64,000 nucleotides of DNA, taken from positions 147,861 through 211,860 of the forward strand of contig JAWQCY010000005.1 of NCBI GenBank assembly GCA_036321795.1. Direction: 5' to 3'. Under the pieces are notes generated by a model. It was not told where the DNA came from. It did not search any database and was given only the letters and a program-made list of their open reading frames with translations. Positions 47,190-56,644 of this stretch are shown piece by piece. The translations under genes and the position numbers were made by a program. Source of the DNA: CAKVON01 sp902475665 (GTDB taxonomy: Bacteria; Actinomycetota; Coriobacteriia; Coriobacteriales; Atopobiaceae). The number at the start of each line of letters is the position of its first letter. Within the stretch, counting starts at the first letter, position 1.

Positions 47190-48731
47190 ATGGCAACGAT
47201 CATGGACAGCGTCATGGGCTCGATGGGTCAGTCCCGCCCCGGCGCGGGTGGCGAGGGCTATGTCATGGCGCTCGACGCGGGCACCACGAGCGTCCGCGCG
47301 ATTCTGTTCGACGAGTACGGCTGCAAGGTCGCGCAGGCCCAGCGCTCGATCTCCATCAGCTACCCGCACCCCGGCTGGGTCGAGCAGGACCCCGTCGAGA
47401 TCCTCTCCCGCCAGATCGCCTGCATGATCGAGGTGCAGTTCAAGAGCGGCATCCACTCCGACCGCATCAAGGCGGTCGGCATCACCAACCAGCGCGAGAC
47501 CGTCGTGGTGTGGGAGAGAAGGACCGGCCAGCCGATCTACAACGCCGTGGTGTGGCAGTGCCGCCGCACGGCCCCCATCGTCGACGCGCTCGTCGCCGAC
47601 GGCTACTCCGACCTCATCCGCGAGCGCACCGGCCTCGTGCCCGACGCGTACTTCTCGGGAACCAAGATCAAGTGGATCCTCGAGAACGTCGAGGGCGCGC
47701 GAGAGATGGCCGATGACGGCGAGCTCATGTGCGGCACGATCGACACCTGGCTGATCTACAACCTGACGCACGGCGTCGTGCACGCGACCGACTACACCAA
47801 TGCCAGCCGCACCATGCTGTTCGACATCCACAAGCTGGACTGGGACGACGAGCTGTGCGAGATCTTGGGCGTGCCCCGCTCGATGCTTCCCGAGCCCAGG
47901 CCGTCCTCCGGCAACTTCGGCCGCGTGAGCTCCGACATCATGACGCAGCACCCGCCCATCGCCGGCGTCGCCGGCGACCAGCAGGCGTCGCTGTTCGGCC
48001 ACTGCTGCTTCGAGCCGGGCAGCGTCAAGAACACCTATGGCACGGGCTGCTTCATGCTCATGAACCTCGGCCACGAGGCCACGCTCTCGCAGAACGGCCT
48101 GGTCACGACCATCGGCATCGCCCAGGGTGGCGAGGTCGACTACGCGCTCGAGGGCTCGGTTTTCCAGGCGGGCTCCGTCATCCAGTGGTTGCGCGACGGC
48201 CTCGGCCTCATCGAGACCGCTGCCGAGACGGGCCAGATCGCCTCCTCGGTGCCCGACACCGGCGGCTGCTACCTAGTTCCGGCCTTCACTGGCCTCGGCG
48301 CGCCGTGGTGGTCGCCCGATGCCCGCGGCGTCGTCTGCGGCATCACGCGCGGCACTGACCGCGCGCGCCTGGTTCGCGCCGCCTGCGAGTCCATGGCGTA
48401 CCAGACCTACGACATCCTCAAGGCGATGGAGGCCGACTCCGGCCACCGCCTCACCTCGCTCAACGTCGACGGCGGTGCCGCGAACAACGAGTTCATCATG
48501 CAGTTCCAGTCCGACCTTCTCGACATCGGCGTCGTGCGAGCCGGCGTCGACGAGACCACCGCGCTCGGTGCCGCCTACCTGGCGGGGCTAGCCGTCGGCT
48601 TCTGGGCCGACCGCGAGGAGCTCGCCTCCATGCAGGCCCAGGTGCGCCGCTACGAGCCGCAGATGAGCGCCGTCCAACGCGAGGCGCTTCTCGCAGGCTG
48701 GCGCGCCGCCGTCAGAAGGACGCTCGCCTAG
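47190..48731 (+). CDS. glpK: Glycerol kinase
   Basis: A 513-residue FGGY-family kinase, converting glycerol to glycerol-3-phosphate. ALDAGTTSVRAILFD is the N-terminal phosphate loop; HPGWVEQDP, GITNQRETVVVWE, GDQQASLFGHCCF, NTYGTGCFML and NVDGGAANNEFIMQFQSD are all typical. An extra N-terminal 20 residues (MATIMDSVMGSMGQS) precede the usual start. Start 47190 follows AAAAGGAGG. Confidence 0.95.
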   Translation: MATIMDSVMGSMGQSRPGAGGEGYVMALDAGTTSVRAILFDEYGCKVAQAQRSISISYPHPGWVEQDPVEILSRQIACMIEVQFKSGIHSDRIKAVGITNQRETVVVWERRTGQPIYNAVVWQCRRTAPIVDALVADGYSDLIRERTGLVPDAYFSGTKIKWILENVEGAREMADDGELMCGTIDTWLIYNLTHGVVHATDYTNASRTMLFDIHKLDWDDELCEILGVPRSMLPEPRPSSGNFGRVSSDIMTQHPPIAGVAGDQQASLFGHCCFEPGSVKNTYGTGCFMLMNLGHEATLSQNGLVTTIGIAQGGEVDYALEGSVFQAGSVIQWLRDGLGLIETAAETGQIASSVPDTGGCYLVPAFTGLGAPWWSPDARGVVCGITRGTDRARLVRAACESMAYQTYDILKAMEADSGHRLTSLNVDGGAANNEFIMQFQSDLLDIGVVRAGVDETTALGAAYLAGLAVGFWADREELASMQAQVRRYEPQMSAVQREALLAGWRAAVRRTLA

Positions 48732-48767
48732 CCGCCCGCCCACGCCGTCACCTCCCGACGACCCTTG

Positions 48768-48809
48768 CGCCCTTCTCTGCAGAGAAGGGCGTGGTCCAAC
48801 ACGTACAAT
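48768..48809. promoter_or_regulatory. 24-bp perfect palindrome of repeat cores, plus rpiB -10 box
   Basis: CGCCCTTCTC-TGCA-GAGAAGGGCG (48768-48791) is two head-to-head copies of the GAGAAG core and could form a glpK terminator, though no T-run follows. TACAAT at 48804-48809 is a plausible rpiB -10 80 bases before its start. Confidence 0.5.
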
Positions 48810-48888
48810 GAGCCGTAATCAAACGGACACCCTCGTGGGCTACGCTGCCCATGGTGGCCGCGGCCACCCGACACGAAATGGAGCTCCC

Positions 48889-49350
48889 ATGCGCATTGCC
48901 ATCGCTTCCGACCACGCCGGCTTCATCCAGAAGGCCCCGCTCGCAGACTACCTGCGCTCGCGCGGCCACGAGGTCATCGACCTCGGCCCCGACAATGACG
49001 ACCGCGTCGACTACCCGGACTTCGCCGACCGCGTCGCCCGTCTCGTGGCCGCCGGCGGCGCCGACCGTGGCGTCTTGGTCTGCGGCACCGGCATCGGCAT
49101 GGCCCTGACCGCCGACAAGGTCGCCGGCATCCGTGCCTCCGTGATCCAGACCCCCGAGTTCGCCCACCTGTTCCGCGAGCACAACGACGGCAACGTCTTG
49201 TGCCTGTCGGGTCGCTTCACCGAGGTCGAGGTCAACGAGCGCATCATCGACGAGTTCCTGGACACCGAGTTTGGCGGCGGTCGCCACGCCGGCCGTGTCG
49301 AGAAGATCATGCGCGAGGACGACCCGGACTTCGCGGGCGTCGACGCGTAG
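48889..49350 (+). CDS. rpiB: Ribose-5-phosphate isomerase B
   Basis: A 153-residue RpiB/LacAB-family isomerase interconverting ribose-5-P and ribulose-5-P. SDHAGF near the N terminus, DYPDFADRVA, the catalytic Cys in VLVCGTGIGMA and EHNDGNVLCLSGRF are all family signatures. Start 48889 follows GGAGC. It heads rpiB-glyA-upp, leading to the ATP synthase genes as in other actinobacteria and Firmicutes. Confidence 0.95.
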   Translation: MRIAIASDHAGFIQKAPLADYLRSRGHEVIDLGPDNDDRVDYPDFADRVARLVAAGGADRGVLVCGTGIGMALTADKVAGIRASVIQTPEFAHLFREHNDGNVLCLSGRFTEVEVNERIIDEFLDTEFGGGRHAGRVEKIMREDDPDFAGVDA

Positions 49351-49400
49351 GGGCGTCCGGCACACGCCGACCGGCCCAAACGACGACGGGAAGGGGACCC

Positions 49401-50663
49401 ATGGACTTCGATTACCTGAGCACCGCAGACCCCGAGATCGCCGAGGCGATCGGTCATGAGCTGGACCGCCAGCGTGCGTCCATCGAGCTGATCGCGTCGG
49501 AGAACTTCGTCTCGCTCGCCGTGATGGAGGCCGTCGGGTCCCCGCTCACCAACAAGTACGCCGAGGGCCTGCCCGGCCACCGCTATTACGGCGGCTGCTT
49601 CGCCGTCGACGTGGTCGAGAACATCGCCCGCGACCGCGCGAAGAGGCTCTTCGGCGCCGGCTTCGCCAACGTCCAGCCGCACTCCGGCGCGCAGGCCAAC
49701 TACGCCGCCATCGCCGCGCTGGTCAAGCCTGGCGACACCATCATGGGCATGGCGCTCGACAACGGCGGCCACCTTACGCACGGCTCTCCCGCGAACTTCT
49801 CGGGCAAGCTCTACAACGTCGTCTCCTATGGCCTCGACCCCAAGACCGAGCGCATCGACTTCGACGACGTCGAGGCCAAGGTCCGCGAGTTCAAGCCCAA
49901 GCTGATCATCGCCGGCGCCAGCGCCTACCCGCGCATCATCGACTTCGACCGCTTCGCGCAGATCGCCCACGACGCGGGCGCCTACCTCATGGTCGACATG
50001 GCCCACATCGCGGGACTGGTCGCCACCGGCGCCCACCCCACGCCGGTGGGCGTGGCCGACGTCGTGACCACCACCACGCACAAGACCCTGCGTGGCACCC
50101 GTGGCGGCCTCATCCTCACCAACGACCCCGACCTCTCCAAGAAGATCAACTCCTCGGTCTTCCCCGGGACGCAGGGCGGCCCGCTCGAGCACGTCATCGC
50201 GGGCAAGGCCGTGGCCTTCGGCGAGGCGCTGCAGCCCTCTTTCAAGACCTACATCGACGGCGTCGTCGCCAACGCGGTCGCCCTCGGCCGCGGTATGGAG
50301 TCGCGTGGCCTGCGCATGGTCACCGGCGGCACCGACAACCACCTGCTGCTCGTCGACCTGACGACCGCCGGCGACGGCGAGGTCACGGGCAAGCTCGCCG
50401 AGGCCGCCCTCGATTCCGTGGGCATCACCGTCAACAAGAACACGATTCCTGGCGAGAAGCGCTCGCCGTTCGTCACCAGCGGCATCCGAGTGGGCTCCGC
50501 CGCCATCACCACCCGTGGCTTCGGCGAGGCCGAGTGCGAGCGCGTCGGACAGATCATCGGCGACGTCGTCACGGCGCCGGAGGACGAGAAGACCCTTGCC
50601 GCAGCCAAGGCCGAGGTCGCAGAACTTCTCGCCCCACACCCCCTCTACCCCGAGCTGGGCTAG
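49401..50663 (+). CDS. glyA: Serine hydroxymethyltransferase
   Basis: A 420-residue PLP enzyme exchanging serine and glycine with tetrahydrofolate. The N-terminal helix IELIASENFVS, PHSGAQAN, DMAHIAGLVA and the Schiff-base Lys in TTTTHKTLRGTRGG are present, as are the C-terminal NTIPGEKRSPFVTSGIRVGS blocks. AAGGGGACCC precedes the ATG. Links the folate genes at 35 kb to one-carbon supply. Confidence 0.97.
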   Translation: MDFDYLSTADPEIAEAIGHELDRQRASIELIASENFVSLAVMEAVGSPLTNKYAEGLPGHRYYGGCFAVDVVENIARDRAKRLFGAGFANVQPHSGAQANYAAIAALVKPGDTIMGMALDNGGHLTHGSPANFSGKLYNVVSYGLDPKTERIDFDDVEAKVREFKPKLIIAGASAYPRIIDFDRFAQIAHDAGAYLMVDMAHIAGLVATGAHPTPVGVADVVTTTTHKTLRGTRGGLILTNDPDLSKKINSSVFPGTQGGPLEHVIAGKAVAFGEALQPSFKTYIDGVVANAVALGRGMESRGLRMVTGGTDNHLLLVDLTTAGDGEVTGKLAEAALDSVGITVNKNTIPGEKRSPFVTSGIRVGSAAITTRGFGEAECERVGQIIGDVVTAPEDEKTLAAAKAEVAELLAPHPLYPELG

Positions 50664-50709
50664 ACTCGAGGGGCTGCGTATCTGTGCTATGTCCGCGAGG
50701 AGGAACCAC

Positions 50710-51357
50710 ATGCAGGCAACCTACGACCACTCCAGGGTCACCGTCGTCGACCACCCGATGGTCCAGCACAAGCTGTCCATCCTGAGGTCCGTCGACACGT
50801 CCACCAAGCAGTTCCGCGAGCTCGTCCGCGAGCTGGCGCTGTTCGAGGGCTATGAGGCCACGCGTGACTTTCCCCTGGAGGACGTCGAGGTGACCACGCC
50901 CCTGGAGACCGCCACGTGCAGGCAGATCGCCGGCAAGAAGGTCGCGGTCGTGCCTATCCTGCGCGCTGGCCTCGGCATGGTCGATGGCATGCTCGACCTG
51001 ATTCCCTCCGCCCGCGTGGGCCACGTCGGCATGTACCGCGACGAGGTCACCCACGAGCCGCACGAGTACCTCTGCAAGCTCCCGCCCGACATCGAGAACA
51101 GGACCTGCCTGGTCGTCGACCCCATGCTCGCCACGGGCGGTTCGCTCGCCGCGGCCATCAAGGTCCTGCGCGACCATGGGGTGCGCGACATCCGCGCCCT
51201 GGTGCTCGTCGCCGCCCCCGAGGGGCTTGCCGTGGTCACCGAGGCAGACCCGGACGTACGCGTCTACACGTGCTCGATCGACCGCTGCCTCAACGAGGAC
51301 GCGTACATCCTGCCGGGGCTGGGCGACGCGGGCGACCGCATCTTCGGCACGCTCTAG
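50710..51357 (+). CDS. upp: Uracil phosphoribosyltransferase
   Basis: A 215-residue pyrimidine-salvage enzyme making UMP from uracil and PRPP. VVPILRAGLGMVDGML, the PRPP motif VDPMLATGGSLAAAI and the uracil-binding LNEDAYILPGLGDAGDR are complete. GAGGAGGAA precedes the ATG. Confidence 0.97.
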   Translation: MQATYDHSRVTVVDHPMVQHKLSILRSVDTSTKQFRELVRELALFEGYEATRDFPLEDVEVTTPLETATCRQIAGKKVAVVPILRAGLGMVDGMLDLIPSARVGHVGMYRDEVTHEPHEYLCKLPPDIENRTCLVVDPMLATGGSLAAAIKVLRDHGVRDIRALVLVAAPEGLAVVTEADPDVRVYTCSIDRCLNEDAYILPGLGDAGDRIFGTL

Positions 51358-51360
51358 GTC

Positions 51361-51657
51361 ATGACCCCACAGCTCGCAACCATCGCGGGCGTCGCCTGCG
51401 GGGTGTTGGCGACGGTGCCCCTGGCACTTGCGCTGGCTCTCGCGGCGCGGCGCCCGCGTCCCAGTGCCAAGCCTGGGCGTGGCGTCGTCGCAGGCGTCGT
51501 CTGTGTGATCTGCTCGTTCGCGGTCGCGCAGGGGGCGCTCGCATATGTATATGTCAACGACGCGGCCAGGCTTGCCGATTTCGGCATACCGCTCGCGCTC
51601 GCCTTTCTGGCCGCGGCAACGGTCGAGGCGCTCGTGGGGTGGTGCGCCCAGCGCTGA
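51361..51657 (+). CDS. Small hydrophobic protein upstream of atpB (AtpI-like position)
   Basis: A 98-residue membrane protein with three helices (about 3-30, 43-65, 73-93) and a short basic loop (ARRPRPSAKPGR). Starts 3 bases after the upp stop with no good Shine-Dalgarno, so it likely depends on coupling. Its place between upp and atpB is where atpI/atpZ-type assembly helpers are found, but the sequence itself shows no clear AtpI motif. Confidence 0.6.
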   Translation: MTPQLATIAGVACGVLATVPLALALALAARRPRPSAKPGRGVVAGVVCVICSFAVAQGALAYVYVNDAARLADFGIPLALAFLAAATVEALVGWCAQR

Positions 51658-51902
51658 CAAGACGGGCGTGATGGGGTCCGACACAGGACCGAAACATAGC
51701 TTCAGTACTTCTCAACTGGGGTTTTAAACCCAAGTCAAATAAATTTAAACTTATGGGTCCAAACGGGCGGGGTAGGTGTACTATCCCTATTCGGATTCGG
51801 GTAGACACCTTTGAAGCTGGCGTTTGCTCGATTGGTCGTCCCAAGGCGCTTGGGACGCGTCACCAGCGGCCGATTGGGCCGCGGAGAAGGAAAGGACACA
51901 AC
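51658..51902 (+). promoter_or_regulatory. atp operon promoter region and leader hairpin
   Basis: No gene. AT-rich upstream stretch with GGGTTTTAAACCC (about 51718-51730), a TACTAT -10 candidate near 51776-51781, then a leader hairpin GTCCCAAG-GCG-CTTGGGAC (51838-51856). The ribosome site GGAAAGGAC precedes the atpB GTG. Confidence 0.45.
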
Positions 51903-52700
51903 GTGGGTCCGCTAGACAAGCTCCCCCAGGAGATTGACGAGCTGCTCGATGGCTTCATGTCCCACGCCATCGTCGGCGACACGACGCTCGGCCTGACCAA
52001 CTACACCTTCTGGCTGGCCGTGGCCCTGGCCCTCATGCTCGTCGTGATTTTCGTGTTCAAGAAGAAGCAGGCCTCCTCGCTCGTGCCGCAGGGCACGTTC
52101 GTCAACGGCGTCGAGTACGTCGTCGAGTTCGTGCGCGATGACATGTGCAAGAGCATTCTGGGAGACACGTGGAAGAAGCATTTCCCGTTCCTCGCCGCGC
52201 TGTTCTTCTTCATCGTCGCCAACTCCATCGTTGGCGTCATCCCTGGCTGCCACCCCGGCACCGGCACGATTGGTGTCACCGCGGCGCTGGCCCTGTGCTC
52301 CTTCGTGTACTTCATCGTGGTCGGCGTCAAGCGACTGGGCCCGATCGGCTACATCAAGAGCCTCGCGCCCGAGGGCGTCGCCTTCCCGATCAACATCCTG
52401 GTCTGGGTCATCGAGCTCTTCTCGACCTTCCTGCGCCTGGTCACTCTGGCCGTCCGACTCTTCTGCAACATGTTCGCCGGCCACGTCGTCATGGGAGCCT
52501 TCGCCATCCTGGCGTCGCTGTTCTTCCAGCCGCTGCTGCAGGGCTTCTCGGTCGTCGCTCTCGGCCAGGCGGGCGCCTCGGTGTTCTGGGTCGCCATCCT
52601 TATTGTCATCTACCTGGTGGAGATCATGGTCGGCATCATCCAGGCCTACGTCTTCACCCTTCTGTCCTCCGTCTACATCCAGCTGGCGGAGAGCGAGTAG
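51903..52700 (+). CDS. atpB: ATP synthase F0 subunit a
   Basis: A 265-residue membrane subunit with five to six helices forming the proton half-channels. The essential Arg lies in LRLVTLAVRLFCNMFAGHVV. An N-terminal soluble segment (DKLPQEIDELLDGFM) precedes the first helix. GTG 51903 follows GGAAAGGAC. Confidence 0.95.
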   Translation: MGPLDKLPQEIDELLDGFMSHAIVGDTTLGLTNYTFWLAVALALMLVVIFVFKKKQASSLVPQGTFVNGVEYVVEFVRDDMCKSILGDTWKKHFPFLAALFFFIVANSIVGVIPGCHPGTGTIGVTAALALCSFVYFIVVGVKRLGPIGYIKSLAPEGVAFPINILVWVIELFSTFLRLVTLAVRLFCNMFAGHVVMGAFAILASLFFQPLLQGFSVVALGQAGASVFWVAILIVIYLVEIMVGIIQAYVFTLLSSVYIQLAESE

Positions 52701-52790
52701 GGCATCTCGCGGGCATCTGCCCGCTGTGCATAGCGTCACCAAATAAGGTCATTGGTCGCCCCGACCGGGGCGAACGACAAAGGAGGAATC

Positions 52791-52982
52791 GTGGGAGCAA
52801 TTGGTTATGGTCTTGGTGTTATCGGCGCCGGCATCGGCATCGGCCTCGCGGCGTTTGGTGCCACCTCCGCCATCGCCCGTCAGCCTGAGGTGCAGGGCCG
52901 TCTGTTCACCGTCTTCATCCTCGGCTCCGCATTCGTCGAGGCCCTGGCCCTCATCGGCTTCGTCGTCACCCTCATCGCCTAG
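52791..52982 (+). CDS. atpE: ATP synthase F0 subunit c
   Basis: A 63-residue hairpin of two helices joined by the ARQPEVQG loop. Helix 1 has the Gly pattern GVIGAGIGIGLAA; helix 2 carries the ion-binding Glu in FVEALALIG. No Gln in helix 1 and no Ser/Thr after the Glu, so a proton rather than sodium ring is expected. GTG 52791 follows AAAGGAGG. Short for a c subunit. Confidence 0.95.
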   Translation: MGAIGYGLGVIGAGIGIGLAAFGATSAIARQPEVQGRLFTVFILGSAFVEALALIGFVVTLIA

Positions 52983-53025
52983 GGCCAAGAGGGCAGACGT
53001 GGCTAACAGCTGTATGGAGGCAGGA

Positions 53026-53634
53026 ATGTACAACAACACGAAGGGTCTCAAGGGCGCCGCGCTCGCGGCAGGCATCTTCGGCGTGCTCGCCGGCGTGCCC
53101 ACCCCCGCCCTTGCCGAGGCACCCAGTGGCCCCGACCTTCTGCTCCCGAAGCCCGCGGAGTTCATCCCCGCGCTCATCGCGTTTCTCGTCATCTGGGTCG
53201 TTCTCGCCAAGCTCGCTTGGCCCTCGATCCTGGGCATGATGGAGAAGCGCCAGCAGAAGATCCAGGACGATCTCGACGCGGCAGCCAAGTCCAAGAAGGA
53301 TGCCGAGCAGGCTCGCATGGACTACGAGGCCCAGATTGCCGACGCGCACCACCGTGCGGACGAGATCGTCGCCAAGGCCAAGCGCGAGGCCGAGGAGCAG
53401 CGCTCCGCCATCCTCGCGAAGGCCCAGAAGGACGCGGCTGCCACGGTGGCCAAGGCCCATGACGCGGTCGACTCCGAGCGCCGCAAGGCAATGATCGAGC
53501 TCTCGAGCTCTGTCGTCGACCTCTCCGTCGAGATTGCCGGCAAGATCATCGGCAACGACCTCTCCGAGGCCGAGCAGCGTAGGCTGGCCGAGAAGTACCT
53601 CGCGGAAGTGGGTACGGGACATGACCACGCGTAG
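53026..53634 (+). CDS. atpF: ATP synthase F0 subunit b, with signal-peptide-like N terminus
   Basis: A 202-residue stator subunit. Residues 45-68 form the membrane helix (FIPALIAFLVIWVVLAKLAW) and the rest is a long coiled coil (KKDAEQARMDYEAQIADAH). Residues 8-36 add a hydrophobic stretch ending GVPTPALAEAP, which looks like a cleavable signal sequence, unusual but seen in some actinobacteria. ATG 53026 has GGAGG directly upstream; an ATG at 53014 lacks a site. Confidence 0.92.
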   Translation: MYNNTKGLKGAALAAGIFGVLAGVPTPALAEAPSGPDLLLPKPAEFIPALIAFLVIWVVLAKLAWPSILGMMEKRQQKIQDDLDAAAKSKKDAEQARMDYEAQIADAHHRADEIVAKAKREAEEQRSAILAKAQKDAAATVAKAHDAVDSERRKAMIELSSSVVDLSVEIAGKIIGNDLSEAEQRRLAEKYLAEVGTGHDHA

Positions 53635-54091
53635 CGACAAGGAAAAGACCGAGGCGTATGCCCGCGCCCTCATCGAGGCCGCGAGGCAGGAGGGCAGGGC
53701 GAACAAGGACCTGGTCCAGGTCAACCACGCCCTGAAGTTCTCCCCCGAGGTGCTCGAGACGCTCGCCGCGATGCGCGCCCAGGACGACCTGGAGCTTATC
53801 GGCGAGGTCGCGCGCCAGTACAAGGAGATCATCGACACCGAGGACGAGACCGTCTCCGTCACGGTGACGACCAGCGTCCCCATGGACGACGACCTCCGCG
53901 CCAAGGTTCGCGCCAAGGTCGAGAAGGACCTGGACGCTCCCGTCTTCCTGGTCGAGAGGGTTGACCCCTCCATCCTCGGCGGCATCATCGTCGAGGCGCG
54001 CGGCAACAGGCACGACGCATCCGTTCGCGCCCAGCTCGCAAACATCAGGAAGACGCTCTCCTCGACCTATATCGGAAGTGATGAGCAATGA
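53621..54091 (+). CDS. atpH: ATP synthase F1 subunit delta
   Basis: A 156-residue delta/OSCP-type subunit that joins b to alpha. Central and C-terminal sequence LDAPVFLVERVDPSILGGIIVEARGN is typical; the N-terminal helical bundle is present but short (usual length 175-180). It overlaps atpF by 14 bases and atpA by 4, so translation is coupled. Confidence 0.92.
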   Translation: MTTRSDKEKTEAYARALIEAARQEGRANKDLVQVNHALKFSPEVLETLAAMRAQDDLELIGEVARQYKEIIDTEDETVSVTVTTSVPMDDDLRAKVRAKVEKDLDAPVFLVERVDPSILGGIIVEARGNRHDASVRAQLANIRKTLSSTYIGSDEQ

Positions 54092-55719
54092 CAGACAAGA
54101 TCAGCTCCGCCGAGATCCTGAGCACGCTGCGCCAGCAGCTGTCCCAGATCAACGCGACTGTTGACCAGCAGGAGGCGTCTGTCGTCGTCGAGGTCGGCGA
54201 CGGCATCGCGCACATCTCCGGCCTGAAGACCGCCATGGCCGGCGAGCTGCTGCAGTTCACCAGCTCGGCCACTGGCCGCAGCGTGTATGGCCTCGCCCAG
54301 AACCTGGACGAGAACGAGGTTGGCGCCGTTCTGTTCGGCGAGGTCGACGCCATCAAGGAGGGTGACGAGGTCCGCACCACCGGCCGCGTCATGGACATCC
54401 CCGTCGGCCGCGAGATGCTTGGTCGAGTCGTCAACCCGCTGGGTCAGCCCATTGACGGCCTTGGCCCCATCAACACCAGCCACCGCCGTCCCATCGAGTT
54501 CAAGGCGCCTGGCATCATGGAGCGCCAGCCCGTGTGCGAGCCGGTGCAGACCGGCCTTCTCGCCGTTGACGCCATGGTCCCCATCGGCCGTGGCCAGCGT
54601 GAGTTGATTATCGGCGACCGCAAGACGGGCAAGACGGCAATCGCCATCGATGCCATCGTCAACCAGGCCAAGACCGACATGGTCTGCGTCTACGTCGCCA
54701 TCGGTCAGAAGGCCTCGACTGTTGCCTCCATCCGCGAGACGCTCTCCAGGCACGGCGTCCTGGACAAGACGGTCATCGTTTCCGCCACTGCCGCCGACTC
54801 CGCGCCGATGCAGTACATCGCCCCCATGGCCGGCGCCGCGATCGGCGAGTACTTCATGTACAACGACGAGAACGGCAACCCTGCCGACGCCACCCACCCG
54901 GGCGGCCACGTGCTCGTCGTCTACGACGACCTGTCCAAGCAGGCTGTCGCATACCGTCAGATGTCGCTTACGCTTCACCGTCCGCCTGGACGCGAGGCCT
55001 ACCCTGGTGACATCTTCTACCTGCACTCTCGTCTGCTTGAGCGTGCCTGCAAGATGTCCGAGGAGCTCGGTGGCGGCTCTCTGACGGCCCTGCCGATCAT
55101 CGAGACGCAGGAGGGCGACGTCTCCGCCTACATTCCGACCAACGTGATCTCGATCACCGACGGCCAGATCTACCTGCAGTCCAACCTGTTCTTCCAGGGC
55201 CAGCGCCCCGCTGTCGACGTGGGTATCTCTGTGTCCCGAGTCGGTGGCGACGCCCAGCTCAAGGCCATGAAGCAGGTCGCGGGCACGCTTCGTCTGGACC
55301 TCGCGAGCTACCGCGAGAAGCAGGCCTTCGCGCAGTTCGGCTCCGACCTCGATGCCACTACCCAGTACCAGTTGAGCCACGGCGCTCGTATGACCGAGCT
55401 GCTCAAGCAGGGCCGCTATGCCGCCCTCGACGTCTCCGACCAGGTTCTGGCACTCTTTGCTGGCAAGGAGGGCTTCCTCGACGACCTCGACATCGAGCTC
55501 GTCACGCCCTTCCGCGACGGCCTGGCCGCCTATATGGCCGAGCGTCACGACGACGTCCGCAAGGAGATCCGCAAGGGCCGCATCAGCGACGAGCTCGGCG
55601 ACAGGATCAAGGGCTACATCACGGCGTTCAAGAAGGACTTCCTGGAGGAAAACTCCGCCATCGTCGCGGCCCCCGAGGCTGCCGATAACCAGGATGAGTC
55701 CGAGCAGGAGAAGGCGTAG
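54088..55719 (+). CDS. atpA: ATP synthase F1 subunit alpha
   Basis: A 543-residue non-catalytic nucleotide-binding subunit. Walker A is GDRKTGKTA (K in place of the common Q), with LVVYDDLSKQAVAYR and PPGREAYPGDIFYLHSRLLER and SISDGQIYL-type sequence. The C-terminal tail is acidic. The ATG overlaps the atpH stop (ATGA). Confidence 0.96.
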   Translation: MTDKISSAEILSTLRQQLSQINATVDQQEASVVVEVGDGIAHISGLKTAMAGELLQFTSSATGRSVYGLAQNLDENEVGAVLFGEVDAIKEGDEVRTTGRVMDIPVGREMLGRVVNPLGQPIDGLGPINTSHRRPIEFKAPGIMERQPVCEPVQTGLLAVDAMVPIGRGQRELIIGDRKTGKTAIAIDAIVNQAKTDMVCVYVAIGQKASTVASIRETLSRHGVLDKTVIVSATAADSAPMQYIAPMAGAAIGEYFMYNDENGNPADATHPGGHVLVVYDDLSKQAVAYRQMSLTLHRPPGREAYPGDIFYLHSRLLERACKMSEELGGGSLTALPIIETQEGDVSAYIPTNVISITDGQIYLQSNLFFQGQRPAVDVGISVSRVGGDAQLKAMKQVAGTLRLDLASYREKQAFAQFGSDLDATTQYQLSHGARMTELLKQGRYAALDVSDQVLALFAGKEGFLDDLDIELVTPFRDGLAAYMAERHDDVRKEIRKGRISDELGDRIKGYITAFKKDFLEENSAIVAAPEAADNQDESEQEKA

Positions 55720-55729
55720 GAACCGGCGC

Positions 55730-56644
55730 ATGTCGAACCTTCGTGAGATATCAAGGCGCATGTCCTCGGTGCAGGCGACCATGCAGATCACGCGTACGAT
55801 GGAGATGGTCTCCACCGCAAAGATCCGCAAGGCGCTCGACCGTGCCGAGGAGGCCTCGCCCTACAAGGACGCCATCAAGCGCATGCTCGCAAACGTCGTG
55901 GGCGCGTCCCTCGACGAGCGCCAGCCCCTTCTCGTCAAGCACCCTGTCGAGAAGAACGTGCTGTTCATCATCATCGCGTCGGACCGCGGCCTTGCCGGCG
56001 GCTTCAACGTGATGCTCCAGCGTGGCGTGCAGCGTGAGATGGAGCGACTGGAGGCCCATGGCGTGGGCTATGACCTCATCACCTGTGGTCGCAAGCCGAC
56101 CGATTACTTCACCTACCGTGGCGTCAAGCCGGTCATGTCGTTCACCGGCACCTCGTCCGAGCCGACCATGGACCAGGCCGACCGTATCGCGACCTACATC
56201 ATGGATGGCTACGAGCAGGGCAACATCGACCGTGTCGTGCTGTACTACCAGCACGCCAGGAACCGTGTCGATCAGGAGATGGTCGTCGAGCAGGTGCTTC
56301 CCATCGAGCCCGATGAGTTCAACATCCCCAACGACCCGCGTGATCCCGAGGCCCTGACCAACGTTCGCCAGAACCACAACACGACGTTCAAGTTCGATCC
56401 GTCCGCGTCGGAGGTGCTTGGCTACCTCCTGCCGGCCTACATTCGCACCATCGTCTATCACGCGTTGCTCGATTCCGCGGCAGCCGAGCACGGCGCGCGC
56501 CGCCGCGCCATGCACTCGGCCACCGAGAACGCCCAGGAGGTCGTGGCCGACCTGGGTCGTACGTACAACCGCGTGAGGCAGGGCTCGATCACCACCGAGC
56601 TCAACGAGATCATCGGCGGCGCGTCCGCATTGGAGGACAACTGA
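55730..56644 (+). CDS. atpG: ATP synthase F1 subunit gamma
   Basis: A 304-residue rotor subunit. The N-terminal coiled-coil helix NLREISRRMSSVQATMQITRTMEMVSTAKI and the C-terminal helix ARRRAMHSATENAQEVVADLGRTYNRVRQGSITTELNEI are both typical, and ASDRGLAGGFN is the family block. It contains an internal extension (about 195-225) relative to many gammas. The stop and the atpD ATG overlap (TGATG). Confidence 0.95.
   Translation: MSNLREISRRMSSVQATMQITRTMEMVSTAKIRKALDRAEEASPYKDAIKRMLANVVGASLDERQPLLVKHPVEKNVLFIIIASDRGLAGGFNVMLQRGVQREMERLEAHGVGYDLITCGRKPTDYFTYRGVKPVMSFTGTSSEPTMDQADRIATYIMDGYEQGNIDRVVLYYQHARNRVDQEMVVEQVLPIEPDEFNIPNDPRDPEALTNVRQNHNTTFKFDPSASEVLGYLLPAYIRTIVYHALLDSAAAEHGARRRAMHSATENAQEVVADLGRTYNRVRQGSITTELNEIIGGASALEDN

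Noticed and set aside
52791..52982. Sodium-driven ATP synthase
   Set aside because: Subunit c has FVEAL in helix 2 and no Gln in helix 1, so the sodium-binding pattern is missing.
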